DNA from: Nemertoderma westbladi
Lineage: Eukaryota; Xenacoelomorpha; Nemertodermatida; Nemertodermatidae
Assembly: GCA_032718475.1 (NCBI GenBank)
Contig: JAUCBJ010009024.1
Coordinates: forward strand, 1 to 47,054
Direction of reading: 5' to 3'
DNA length: 47,054 bases
Under the pieces are notes generated by a model. It was not told the origin of the DNA and did no database searches. It worked only from the letters and a program-made list of their open reading frames with translations. Position numbers and translations under genes: made by a program. Positions 22,457 to 32,469 of this stretch are shown here, one piece after another; the stretch's first letter is position 1; each line of letters opens with the position of its first letter.

Positions 22457-22804
22457 CTAAAGGTTTTATGTGTACAAATATGAATAGGCATATTACATTA
22501 CTGTAACTCAATCAAAATACGTCGGATTTTCGAAAGTTTTTACGTTAAAGTTAAACTACAAATGCTACCTTATAGTGAAATAATTCATCACCGCTCCATG
22601 AAAACAGTAAGTAAGGCTGTTTTCACCAATCGAAATATAAAATATTTACAAACTATTTCTAAATTTACTGGTAGGGCCTAAAATATAAAATATAATCACT
22701 ATCTAATTATTGCATACTTAATATTGCAGATACGGCGTAAATACAATCGATCGTACATACAAATACAAATTTACGAATTAACTTTAGTGCCTAAAATACA
22801 AAAA
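22457..22804. other. AT-rich intergenic sequence
   Basis: Nothing recognisable. Confidence 0.5.
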
Positions 22805-22920
22805 AAGGCTTTCGGTTATCAAGGTAAGCAAATTAAACAAATCAGAGCAAATAAATCAAACAAATCAAACAAATAAATCAAACTCTTTCGATAAATCTTT
22901 ATATATATTGTAAATATACA
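22805..22920 (-). repeat. Right arm of the diverged inverted repeat
   Basis: Minus-strand match to 21951-22085. The middle is filled by a CAAAT/CAAATAAAT simple repeat (about 22835-22885). Confidence 0.5.
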
Positions 22921-23060
22921 TAATAAACCTTCACCAAATTAAATCAGTCCAAATATAATATAAACATAATGCGCTAATAACTTTCAATAGTGTCCTCCTG
23001 ACGATCTGAAAAGTTCGTCCTGCTGGTCTGGATATCTTCTCCTGAGCACCAATTGCTAAC

Positions 23061-23203
23061 GGTAGGCTCGCAAGCCTTCCTTTCCATATCTCGCTCCTCC
23101 AAACCCAACATTCAAACATAATGTCCAATATAAATATCCAAATAAAATATCCAAATATAATATCCAAATATAATATCCAAATCGGTAGGCTCGCAAGCCT
23201 TCC
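23061..23203 (+). repeat. 20-bp palindromic motif pair around an AATATCC minisatellite
   Basis: GGTAGGCTCGCAAGCCTTCC occurs at 23061-23080 and again, identical, at 23184-23203. GGCT/AGCC inside it form a small palindrome. Between them (about 23118-23183) lies a tandem run of 12-15-bp AATATCCAAATAT words. Probably the remains of a larger tandem repeat with a period of 123 bp. Confidence 0.7.
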
Positions 23204-23216
23204 TTCCACTCGCTTT

Positions 23217-23639
23217 CTATTCCTTCGCTGAGCGGGCTCGTCCACGTCCTCTATTGCGATTGGGTGGTGGTCGAGGTCGAACTGGGCTCGGACTTCGGCG
23301 TCGAGTTGTCGGTGGTTCCAAAACGCTAGGAAAGGGGACGACGGGAGTTTCGCACATCCGTCGTGCGCTTAATCCTCTAAATCCTCGTCCGATTCCAACT
23401 GTCGACTTAACATCGGATCGAGTTTCTACAACGCTAGGAGGAAGTCGAAAGGGTAGGACTGTTCCGTCCGTTGACACCTCGCTCTCTGACGTCGTTTGAA
23501 TCCTAATGGGTTCAGTCAAAGCGTATCCTGTCCCTCCGCGTGGTTCTCCGGTGGTCACACACCTAGAATCGAACCTTGGGTCCACAGATAGTCTCTTCCG
23601 ATGCACCAACCTAGAGAGGATTTCAGCCCATAACACCAC
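23217..23639 (-). CDS. Unrecognised 140-codon frame, Arg/Pro-rich end
   Basis: The frame is locally GC-rich, unlike its flanks, and ends in an Arg/Pro-rich stretch (RRRSPSPVRPRPPPNRNRGR). I recognise no domain. A tRNA-like pair of A and B boxes overlaps it on the same strand, and a plus-strand frame is open over the same segment, so coding is doubtful. It could be the C-terminal end of an LTR-retrotransposon polyprotein, but no diagnostic motif is present. Confidence 0.2.
   Translation of the reverse strand: MVLWAEILSRLVHRKRLSVDPRFDSRCVTTGEPRGGTGYALTEPIRIQTTSESEVSTDGTVLPFRLPPSVVETRSDVKSTVGIGRGFRGLSARRMCETPVVPFPSVLEPPTTRRRSPSPVRPRPPPNRNRGRGRARSAKE
23564..23608 (-). mobile_element. Possible tRNA-like A and B boxes
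   Basis: On the minus strand TGGTGCATCGG (23608-23598) and GGTTCGATTCTA (23575-23564) resemble Pol III A and B boxes, spaced about 33 bases apart. There is no acceptor stem. It may be a second, older tRNA-derived repeat, or chance. Confidence 0.35.
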
Positions 23640-23724
23640 TGAGAGTCACATTATTCAGAGTATTCCCGTATCACGTAACTAGAATATGCATGCAGTTTAT
23701 AGTTTATATACAACAAGACCAATG

Positions 23725-23835
23725 AGCAGATGACAATAGTAAGTTATTTTAACCGAAATAATAAACGAGAAATAACACCAAAAGTTACAGTTTGATTCAT
23801 GTATACAATTTTTAGGCTGAGGTTTATTCTGGTTT
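23725..23835 (+). mobile_element. Possible MITE M1 fragment
   Basis: TTATTTTAACCGAAATAATAAACGA followed by GTTACAGTTTGAT resembles the middle of MITE copy A (near 1690-1745) over about 55 bp with many mismatches. No ends are seen. Confidence 0.4.
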
Positions 23836-24147
23836 AGGCTGAGACTTGAGTCCATAAATTAAAATATTATAATCATAGGTTTATTATAATAATAATTGTT
23901 ATTTATAATATTTGACAATAATAATTATACATGATTACAATAATACATAATTATTGAAGTAAGATATGACATAAAGTTTTGATATATAAAGACGATTAGT
24001 TCTTTTAAGTCCATTCAAAACAAGGTTTCCATGGTTCCAATTTATTTTCTTTTGTTTTCACTTTCGATGCCTTTTCTTCTTCTCTCCACCTTCGTTATAA
24101 CTGTGAAATAAATTACATATTATGTTATTATCAATATCAGTGTATCA
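23836..24147. other. AT-rich intergenic sequence
   Basis: Nothing recognisable. Confidence 0.5.
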
Positions 24148-24420
24148 ATGTCAGTATGGTTGTTAGAGTTTGTAACAGTGGTGGTAATGTTGTCTGAATT
24201 GGTAACGGTGGTGGTAATGTTTTCTGAGTTGGTAATGGTGCTTAGAGATCGTAACAAAGCTGCTAATCTTATTAGATTTGGTAACGATGCCGCCAAGGTT
24301 GTTCCAGTTCGTAATGGTGGTTGTATTGTTCTTAAAGTTTATAACGATGCTGGTAATATTGTTAGAGTGGGTAACGGTGCTGGTAAGGTTGTTAAGAGTT
24401 CATAACAGTGCTGGTGGGTG
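24148..24420 (+). repeat. 30-bp minisatellite S30, plus orientation
   Basis: About nine diverged copies of a unit like GTTGTTAGAGTTGGTAACGGTGCTGGTAAT. Since 30 is divisible by three, frames stay open, which produces a false ORF of VRVGNGAGKV-type repeats. The same unit occurs in the reverse orientation at 32880-33150. Confidence 0.9.
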
Positions 24421-24590
24421 GAACGGTAGGGTGTTACAAGTGCGTACAACAGTAGGGTGTTACACATGGATGGAACGGGAGGATGTAACAGGTGTGTCGA
24501 ACGGGAGGGAGTAACAGGTGAAGGGAAAGGAAGGGACTAACAACGGTAGTGTTTTACATGCGGATCGAACGGTAGGGTCTTATTCCCATC
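24421..24590 (+). repeat. Minisatellite of GGAACGGTAGGGTGTTACA type
   Basis: Five or six irregular copies (period roughly 30-36 bp) of a unit containing GAACGG(T/G)AGGG and TGTTACA/TGTAACA directly follow the S30 array. Confidence 0.75.
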
Positions 24591-25103
24591 CACTTTGCAA
24601 TATTATTTTACTTCAGCTAAAAGTGTGACTGAATTTGAATAAGCTGGATTAAAATCAATCAAATAAGAGTCAAAAATATAAAAATGCAATAAATTTATTT
24701 CCGCTAGACAATATCGAATCTACTTGAAGTACCGGTAATATCTTTCTTAACCTTGTATATTCATTGAGCCTCTACTTCCTCGATCGAACGTATCGTGTCA
24801 CACTTCAAACATACAGGTAAGTTTAAAATTAAATATTTTGCTTGTTTCACTGATAATAGAGTTCACGCATTTATACCAAGGCAGTCAAGGGTTGACTGGC
24901 AAGTAGTAATTATAGAGTTTACATAGTGCATACTCTGCATCTCTATCTGTAATGTGTTTTTTTAACTTGCTTACTGGATTGTTCAATATTTTGATTTAAA
25001 AACTATTATTTGTAACTTATTTAACGGACATTTTGTTATTATTTAGATTTACTCATTTAACTTTACACTTTACGGATGACGGGGCTTGCCATAACGACGC
25101 AAC
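24591..25103. other. AT-rich intergenic sequence
   Basis: No open frame. An isolated splice-donor-like ACAGGTAAGT at about 24813 cannot be tied to an exon. Confidence 0.5.
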
Positions 25104-25189
25104 ATGACTAACAAACAACTAATACATAATGTAACTGGCATTTGTTTGAAACAAATGCCAGTTACATTATGTATTAGTTTGTCAGTCAT
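25104..25189. repeat. Long hairpin, 42-bp arms
   Basis: 25118-25147 and 25149-25178 are perfect reverse complements around a single central G. The outer ATGACT...AGTCAT segments pair as well, apart from small gaps. The right arm is the first part of dispersed repeat R (25155-25340), so the left arm looks like an inverted duplication of the end of R. Confidence 0.85.
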
Positions 25190-25340
25190 TTCCTGTGGAA
25201 TGGATCATATATGCAACAAATCTGCAACGATTAGAGAGATAACTTAATAGCCATGTCTGCCGGTACCAATATCAAGAGAAAAGTTAGCATCAGGTGACGA
25301 ATTAACTAATGTATATACCAGTACACTGGCAATTTTTGTC
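25155..25340 (+). repeat. Dispersed repeat R, copy 1
   Basis: Begins near ATGCCAGTTACATTATGTAT and runs through CTGTGGAATGG, CATATATGCAACAAATCTGC and GCCATGTCTGCCGGTACCAA to GTACACTGGC. It aligns with 31308-31472 at high identity with a few indels. It lies about 80 bp before the piggyBac-like element. No coding frame. Confidence 0.85.
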
Positions 25341-25424
25341 CGAAAAGAAGATCAGAAATATCCTTACTACTCAACATACAGCACTATATCTGATCTGTGT
25401 AGATTTGTTATTTTGTTCCTTTAA

Positions 25425-26975
25425 CCCTATTAGTACCGGGCTATAAAATGTTGTACAAATACCGGGGAGGGGTCATATTGACCCCCCCCTCTAAAATCTA
25501 CAAATATTTACGAAAACGTCTGATTTTTTGTTTGTACGTAGGTATCACTTGTCTGGATCCGACTGAAAAAAAAAATTTTCGAAAAAATGTACTGCGGTGG
25601 TTATATTGCAGCACCAAAATTACAAGTAGTGCACAATTTTCACCAAATTTGAAAGTTACATTTTCGGCTAATTATTTTTCAATACAGGTTTTCTGGGGTG
25701 CAAAATACATTGGAAATATTAAAAAATGATATGATTACTATAAATGGCTGTTTAGTCCTCTCTGCGTAGGAAAAAAATGAAAAAAACAAGTAACCAGCAC
25801 TTTTCAGTTAGAACACAAAATTTGTAATTCACTTATACGATGCTATAAATTCACATTTTCAGGTTTTCGAGGGCGCTGATTCTAATGGAATACATTTCTA
25901 ATATGCCAGATCATTGCTACTTGTATTTTTCGGCGTAATTTGGCAAATTTTGGTGCTAGCACCAAATTTCGTACCCATCACCAAAAAGTACAAGTTTGCC
26001 ATGTTCAGTGCTGTTTTTATTGATTCCATCGGATTCAGGACCCTCATAAACCCGTATAACGCAAGAAACAAGGTGATACTATCTACTTATCAATTTGCAT
26101 ATTTTCCAAAATTTGGTGCTGGCACAACAATTTTCACCCACCGGCGAAAAATACAAGTTTGAGAACTCTTATGAAATTTTTACTGATTCCATTGAATTCA
26201 GAACCATCACAAACCCGTATAACGCAAGAAACAAGGTGACACAATCAATTGATATATTTGATGGTTTTCAAAATTTGGTGCTAGCACCAAATTTTGCACC
26301 CACATCCGAAAAATACAAGTTTGAGATGTCTAGATCGATAATTATATTTTCCATTGAATTCAGAACAGCCATAAACCTCTAAAACGCAAGAAATAAATTG
26401 TCACAAGCAATTTTATCTATTGAATGGATTTTCAAAATTTCGTGCTAGCACCAAAATTTGCACACAGCACCGAAAAATACAAGTTTGATACGCTTGGTGC
26501 AACTCGTATATATTTCATCGAATCCAGAAACCCAAAAAACCCCAATTGCGTAAAAAACAAGTTTCAAACGATCAATTTACAAAATTGACTTATTTCGAAA
26601 TTTGGTGCTGGCACCAAAATTTGGCACCCACCGAAAAAAACAAGTTTGAAATTTCTAAATCAATTTATATGAATTCCATCAAATTTCTAACACCAAAAAA
26701 CCGGTGTAAATCAAAAATAGAGATGTTACAATTCATATTTAATGAAATGTAATTTTCAAAAAACGTCTCAAAAAAAGTGCCAAAAGTAGGGTTAAAAAAT
26801 GGTGCTATAACTCGAAAAGTACCCAATATTTTTGAAAACGGTTTTCACTACTAGGAAGACAATAGATTTTTAGGAAAAGTCATAAAATTTCAGATTCCCA
26901 ACTGCGCTTGTTTCAGAATTATAATAAAAAAACCACGGGGGGGGTCATATTGACCCCCCCCCGGGTTTAATAGGG
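25425..26975 (+). mobile_element. piggyBac-like non-autonomous element with TTAA target duplications
   Basis: TTAA flanks both ends (25421-25424 and 26976-26979). The left end is CCCTATTAGTACCGGG and the right end reads CCCGGGTTTAATAGGG, so the terminal repeats start with CCC and end with GGG as in piggyBac. A subterminal near-palindrome GGGGTCATATTGACCCC occurs at both ends (25469-25485 and 26941-26957). The interior is tandem repeat DNA with no transposase. Length is 1,551 bp. Mobilisation would need a piggyBac transposase in trans. Confidence 0.88.
25900..26700 (+). repeat. About 163-bp tandem repeat inside the piggyBac-like element
   Basis: Five copies, marked by the palindrome TTTGGTGCTAGCACCAAA or variants near 25945, 26110, 26270, 26434 and 26598. 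Each is followed by a GAAAAATACAAGTTTG word and a CCATTGAATTCAGAACC-type word. The copies at 25945 and 26270 are the most exact palindromes. Open frames through the region are a by-product. Confidence 0.88.
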
Positions 26976-26979
26976 TTAA

Positions 26980-27748
26980 GATAGACGATTTCTGCAAATC
27001 CTTGACAAAAACAAATATTGTTAATAATAATTATAACTCGGTATGTACTGATAGCAACTACTGTATCTTCATATTTTTTAGTTTTTCATTTCATATAGAG
27101 CAGATTTTTGTGAGGATTCCAAATCTGAGAACTGATTAGCAATATATCTATATTCAATATTATTATTATTATACAGCACATTACATTACCTTACCCGCTG
27201 ATGGACAACTTTTAAAATCGAGCATTACTATTTATTACTACAGTATTACTATTTATTATTCGAAATTACACTAACTGTAAGGGCCCATTTATACTCAGCC
27301 GTACGACAACGTCGTGCGGCATCCGTGAGGTCAACGTACGGCCTCATCCATGGCCGTAAGGCGTCATGCATTCAATGATTCCAATACATTTAAATTTGTA
27401 TCAAATATGTTGAAGAACAAGTTTTGTTAGGCCTGTAGAATAGTTATAAAAATCCTAGCTAGTATAGTAAAACAGCAATTTAGTAAATTGCGGGGGGGGG
27501 GGGTGCTACTTTGTACTACTTATAAAATAAATGTACTACGTAAATTACTGTTGTAAAGTACAAGTAAAGTATTGTTGTAAAATGTACTACTTTATTTCAC
27601 TCCTTATGTACCGTATTAGTATGTAATATATTTCATTTTCATACTGTAGCTTTAAGTAATACTATGATAAATCTTGTAGTAGTGCTTTTTATCAAATTTT
27701 TAAATGTAATAAAAATTCAAAATGTGAACCAGATTTTATTTACTCGAA
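26980..27748. other. AT-rich intergenic sequence
   Basis: Contains a GC-rich patch rich in CGTACG/GTCGTG words (27286-27365) that looks like a TE end without a partner, and a 12-base G-run (27492-27503) followed by imperfect GTACTAC repeats. No gene. Confidence 0.5.
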
Positions 27749-27973
27749 GTGCTTAGTTTTTGCTGTACATTAGTGTTTAAACGGGATTCCGGCAAAAAAT
27801 GTAATCCCGGTTCCGATCCCGACTTTTTTGGAAAGGGATCCCGAAGTATAAATAGTGAAGTAAAATTGTTGAATACCGGAAAAACCGGGAAAATTTTTTG
27901 TCAAAATCGCTCGCCTCCCTGCGTATGCGTAAGTTATGTTCCTCAATCATTTATTAATTTAATATTATTGCAG

Positions 27974-28899
27974 ATAACTGACAATGTTACAACTGCTAAT
28001 ATTACTCAAATCGCTCCGCCAAAACGACCATCCTCGACATCATTGATTCTCGCAAAATTAAATGAGATAATACTGAAGCAAAAGGAGCACGACGTCATTT
28101 TAAAGAGGCTCCTAGAGGTGAAGGAAAATGTGTCCTCTCCAATCCCCGATGGCGATGATATTGATTTAAAGTTGCCACTAAAGTCTATCGACGACTTTCC
28201 TCAGATTGAGGAAATCTTGAAGGAGGGCAGCAGTAGGGACGTCCTAAAGCGTCGAGTTCGTGGGGTTGGTGGCTCCTCCATGGGAGACAATACACGCGCC
28301 GCTATGCTGATGTTAATGACGGATGAGGTGGCGCAGAATGTTAATTGGCGTGGAAAAGGCGGGAAGGTTCCTTTCGGGGAAAAGTTACTATGTAATGTAA
28401 TGACCGAAGGTCTAAGTAATTCCTCGCTATTTAAAGACGAAGTTGGAGCAAACCAAACAATTCACAAACTATGTCCTGTTGGCAAGTGGTGTAAGTATAA
28501 AAATGGAGACAAACAACACACTCCCAAAACTGTACTAAATGAACAACAACTGCAGCACGTTCTTCCAGTATATAATCGTCTTACAGCTGACGATATAATA
28601 AAGCGGTGCATTCCTGGAATGACTCAAAACCGAAATGAATCTCGACATTCTCGACTTTGGACCCGCATAAACAAGAATCGGTTTGTTGGATATCACACCC
28701 TCCGCTTCCATGTAGCGTACACTGTTCCACCGATCAGCTTATACTGCGTAAACTTGGTCTAGATGAGCCCCAGGGTCTTTCGGATCGAGCAGTGAAGATC
28801 AACAAGAGAAGACAGAGAAAGAGCGCACTAACGGGAACACTGCCAAAACCGAAGAAGCAGAAGATGGATATTTCGAACTATTCGGCTGGAACGTTCTAA
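27974..28899 (+). pseudogene. DUF4806 domain fused to Mutator-like transposase C-terminus
   Basis: An exon-like frame begins after TTATTGCAG (3' splice site ending 27973). The protein has a short coiled-coil (LAKLNEIILKQKEHDVILKR), then a DUF4806-type block: LPLKSIDDFPQIEEILKE, later GVGGSS, MLMTDEVAQNVNWRGKGGK and LLCNVM. From about 28455 the match changes to the C-terminal part of Mutator-like transposases found in many invertebrates (LCPVGKWCKYK, PVYNRLT, GMTQNRNESRHSRLW, NRFVGYHTL). The first frame stops at 28762. The rest of the Mutator-like end (LILRKLGLDEPQGLSDRA) continues in another frame to 28899. The catalytic core is absent. It may be a fusion of two TE fragments or a host gene invaded by one. 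A donor-like GTAAGTATAA at 28491 offers an alternative exon end. Confidence 0.65.
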
Positions 28900-30350
28900 G
28901 GACAATTTGTGATTTTTGATCGTTCCCTATTATATTTTATATTGTCATACTCACTATATTTTATTAATTAATTAATATACATCGTATTGGCGATCTTTAC
29001 TTAAAACCGAAAATTCCGCATGTAGCACATGGAGCACTACATGTTAAAAAAAAAAATTCGTAAATTGAGTTATTTTAACTGAAAATATTGCAAAACTAAG
29101 ATATTTTTATCAAACTAATCTGCTTTCGAACTTTAAATTGGATTTATTCCTATTTCATTTTTTTGCACTTTTTTATATTTTAAAATGCTACTACTTGTAG
29201 GGAATTGGTCAAAACTGGCTGATTTTTGGCATGTGTGGTCTTGATGAAGTGTTTTAACTATGCAATTGACAAAAGTTTGAAATTTTGATTTTAACCAAAG
29301 TTATAGTCAAAATTCGAAAGTTTTTGTGACTTTTTCGAGTTTTTTAGTTATTTTTGGTGAAAAATTTCGAAAAAATTGAATAATTTTAAAAGTAAGACAG
29401 ATGTTTAAATTCTGTCAATTGCATCGTTTATAACATTGTTCCGGACATTCGAACCAAATTTTGAACAATTTGAATCAAAATTGCGGTTCTAGAAGCCTTT
29501 TTTTTAAATTTGAATAAATTATGTTAATTAGCAAAATTAAAATTAAAAAAAATTTTTTTTTGCGATTTTCAGTTTTTTGGATCTATATTACATAGGTTTG
29601 CCAAATATTACTATTTTTGAACATAGTCCCGCGCCAAAATTAAGAAAATAAAAACGTCATTCAATTACAGTTTACATAGTCATTACAGTTTAGTTCAATT
29701 ACACTGTAAGTTTTGTGCCCGAAATATAGGGTATTTTGTAGAAGTGCTGACTTTTACCACGCTATTAAGAGCTTTGTTTCATCTTTTATCATTAATATAC
29801 ATATAAACTGAAACCCCTGATATTGACTTATATAATTGTTTTGGTTGTAATAACCTGCCACAGTAACTTGATTATTTCCATTAGTCTGCTTGTTCGTACC
29901 TGCAGTTCCTTGACAACATCCTAGTACCAAATTATTTAGTTATTTAGTTTATAAATAATTATTTATAGCCTCAGACACAATCAATCCGTCACTAAAGATG
30001 ATGCACGGAATCACATCCGTAACGAACTGAAAAGATATCGCGGTGGTTGGGTGATATCTGGATGGGCTTAGTCTGCTGTAATAGATGCAGCTACGGAGCA
30101 GGTAGAACCTGCCAGGTTCCATATAGACTATATACCATATATAGACCATATATCTGAAGCATCCACCAGTACTGTACTGTATTACAGTATTAGTCAATTA
30201 GCCTAGTATTATTATACTTTACATATATACATATACAATAGACCCATTGCAGAGTACTGAAGTATACAGTAGAATTGGTTTCACACAGTGTCAGAGTGTA
30301 GTTCAATCTGATTATACTCTCAAGTTTCTACCAATAATTTATATTTTACA
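28900..30350. other. AT-rich intergenic sequence
   Basis: Long T- and A-rich stretches (28980-29640) with no coding frame. Around 30119-30160 there are short TATATAGAC/CATATA repeats. A MITE M1 fragment lies at about 29834-29880. Confidence 0.5.
29834..29880 (+). mobile_element. MITE M1 fragment
   Basis: ATTGTTTTGGTT, AATAACCTGCCACAGTAACTTG and TTTCC align with the middle of copy B (about 38165-38217: ATTGTTTTGGTTAAAATAAC, GTAACCTG). No ends are seen. Confidence 0.5.
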
Positions 30351-30907
30351 ATGAACGAAGACTTACGCACAATAAACATTGATCAGTGGTTGGATGATGG
30401 GGAATTTGTAGGGGAAGTTCCGGTACAGTATCTGAACGCAAGTGAATCTTCTTTACGTATTACGACAAGAAGAAAATTCAGGTGATGAAATATACTCCAG
30501 TATAATACTCTCATGAATCAGAAATTGATTCCGATAGTAATTATATTATATTATACCGAATCAGTCAGGAGGCAGGATCAGAGTCATCCTAGAGTTCCTC
30601 AGGAAATGAAACTATTGCAGCCATTGAGCGCAATACCTATGTATCAAAATCCGGCATAAATACGTTGATTCACCCCCTCTAGCCTCTACCTACCAAATGT
30701 GGGAGAGCTAACATTATAAAGTTTGTGCCTAAAGCATTGATACATCCGGAAAATGAGGACAGTTTTAATCTCTTTATAACTGAAGAAATGCGATATTTAA
30801 TTTTGCGAGAAACAAATCATAGAGGACAAATTGTCTACAATAAGACTATAAACGAAAGTGCAAGTATAAAATTCAGACCATTTTCCATGTTAGAATTTAT
30901 TTTTTGA
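30351..30907 (+). pseudogene. piggyBac-like transposase, degenerate N-terminal part
   Basis: From the ATG at 30351 a short acidic N-terminus (MNEDLRTINIDQWLDDGEF) is interrupted by stops and indels. In the frame covering 30600-30907 the sequence reads SKSGIN-LIHPL, one stop (TAG 30680-30682), then NIIKFVPKALIHP and DSFNLFITEEMRYLILRETN, ending RPFSMLEFIF. This matches the region just before the DDE domain in piggyBac transposases: the NI block, then F-LF-EM--LI---TN, then E-AFIG. The catalytic DDD domain is missing, so the copy cannot act. Its family is the same as that of the TTAA-flanked element at 25425, but it is not inside that element. Confidence 0.7.
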
Positions 30908-31307
30908 TTAGGTAGCTTAATCTAACACAGTACCAGTAACTGTCTATCTTAAACTGCGAACTGAATATTTACAGTGTACCAATGTTTAACTGCTTTGTCT
31001 TTATGATTTTATGACCTTGGGGGCCTAGCCACAAATAATATACATTAATTTGTACTTATATATATACTGCATATGGATATAATATAATTAATATCCATTC
31101 TATGGACATTCTATCCACTTCTCATGTTCTGGAAGACTGGTTGAGAAGTTTCCTGTGGTTCTGATTGTGTGCTACTCTCTAACTAGTGTTGCCCCAGTAA
31201 AAGGGGGTGGAAAATTTCTACCACAAACTACAAGTAGCTACTGATTGGAGTAGCACGCATTCTTAACATTCCTGGGAGACTTTACTGCAAGTCACATCAA
31301 TGCATTA
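30908..31307. other. AT-rich intergenic sequence
   Basis: Nothing recognisable. Confidence 0.5.
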
Positions 31308-31472
31308 ATGCCAGTTACATTATGTATTAGTGTTTGTCAGTCATATCCTGTGGAATGGCTCATATATGCAACAAATCTGCAATGATTTGAGAGATAATAG
31401 GAGCCATGTCTGCCGGTACCAACATCAAGAGAAAAGTGACGAATTAACTACTGTACACTGGCGATTTTCATG
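31308..31472 (+). repeat. Dispersed repeat R, copy 2
   Basis: Aligns with 25155-25340, same orientation, with deletions around the AATAG-GAGCC and TTAGCATCAGG positions. It lacks the inverted duplication seen at copy 1. Confidence 0.85.
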
Positions 31473-32225
31473 ACGGGATCTGAGTTGGCGAAGATCCCGA
31501 CCGGTGTGTGTGTTTAAGTCTTACGGAAATATGCGTCGCCACGTCCGCTTGGCTACTGAAAGGCTGTGGTAGTTCTGAAAGGCCGGAGGCCGAATGAATA
31601 ATTCGAATTATTTACGAACGAATAATTTAACCAACCCGACAGAGCTTCATGTGTCTGCTGGGAATTGCTTCATGGTCAAGGCATCACCTTCTAAACTGCT
31701 CGCCAACACGTTGAGTGAGACTCAACAGGGCTAGTGGGCTGCTAAGGCTAAATCTGTTTTTATTTGGACGTCAAAGGCAAACGTTTCATAATTTTATTTA
31801 ATTTAATTATTGTGCGAATTTTATAGACATTGCAATTTTACCACTTATATAATAAATATAATTATAATATAATAAATATAAATTAAAATATTTATATGCC
31901 AAGCAGCCCGTAGCCAGGATTTTCAAAGGCGCCATTTAGGCGTTACGTAACGTTTCTTCCCAAACCCCCACCCCCAACCCCCTGGCGGGGGGTCGATTCG
32001 GCCCCCCCGCTGTATTTTTGTTAGCATCCAATAAAATCCTACGAAATTTGGGCTGTAGGTGAAAAAATTATCGAAGAACATTTTCAAATCCAAAAAAATG
32101 AAAATTTCATAAGGTGGGTATAATAAATTTCATGAAAAATAGAAGTAGTCCTAGGACAAAACATACATACGTAATTAATATAATCAGCAGCAGTTGATGC
32201 CTAATTCTGAAATATCAATGTTTTC
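31473..32225. other. Intergenic sequence with one TE-end-like motif
   Basis: 31480-31780 is less AT-rich and contains the palindrome AATAATTCGAATTATT (31596-31611), but no RNA family could be recognised. AGCCCGTAGCCAGGATTTTC at about 31904 resembles one terminus of a DNA transposon; its partner is absent. GGCGGGGGG/CCCCCC pairs near 31960-32010 can form a short hairpin. Confidence 0.4.
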
Positions 32226-32450
32226 ACAGGTATTTTTATAATTTCAAGGAAATGCTAGCTAGTAAAAAAAAAAACTAGCTACACCTTAATAAATAATATA
32301 TAATAATGTTCTCGAACACTTACAATAACAAAAATAAAAAAAATACAGTATTTTTAACATTTCAAAAAGTTCTAGCAAGTAAATAACACTAGCTACCATA
32401 ACAAATATCTCTACTAATGTTCTAGAACATTCACCAATATCAAACAAGCA
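32226..32450 (+). repeat. Diverged tandem duplication, about 115 bp
   Basis: 32230-32335 and 32345-32450 share GTATTTTTA-ATTTCAA, CTAGC-AGTAA, ACTAGCTACC and AATGTTCT-GAACA. The second TTCTAGAA is palindromic. Confidence 0.65.
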
Positions 32451-32469
32451 CTAAAAAGTTGCTATCAGG

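Noticed and set aside
21951-23217. LTR retrotransposon with LTRs at 21951 and 22805
   Set aside because: The similar segments are inverted, not direct, and no gag, protease or integrase motif lies between or beside them.
24148-24514. Plus-strand frames with VRVGNGAGKV-like repeats
   Set aside because: Produced by a 30-bp minisatellite whose length is a multiple of three; the same holds for both strands at 32792-33148.
24811-24820. CAGGTAAGT as a real 5' splice site
   Set aside because: No coding exon ends there in any frame and no partner acceptor can be justified.
27286-27365. TE terminus with GGGCCCATTTATACTC and CGTACG words
   Set aside because: No inverted partner or target duplication was found within the window.
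31480-31780. Structured RNA or rRNA fragment
   Set aside because: Moderate GC and palindromes only; it matched no 5S, 5.8S or snRNA landmark I know.
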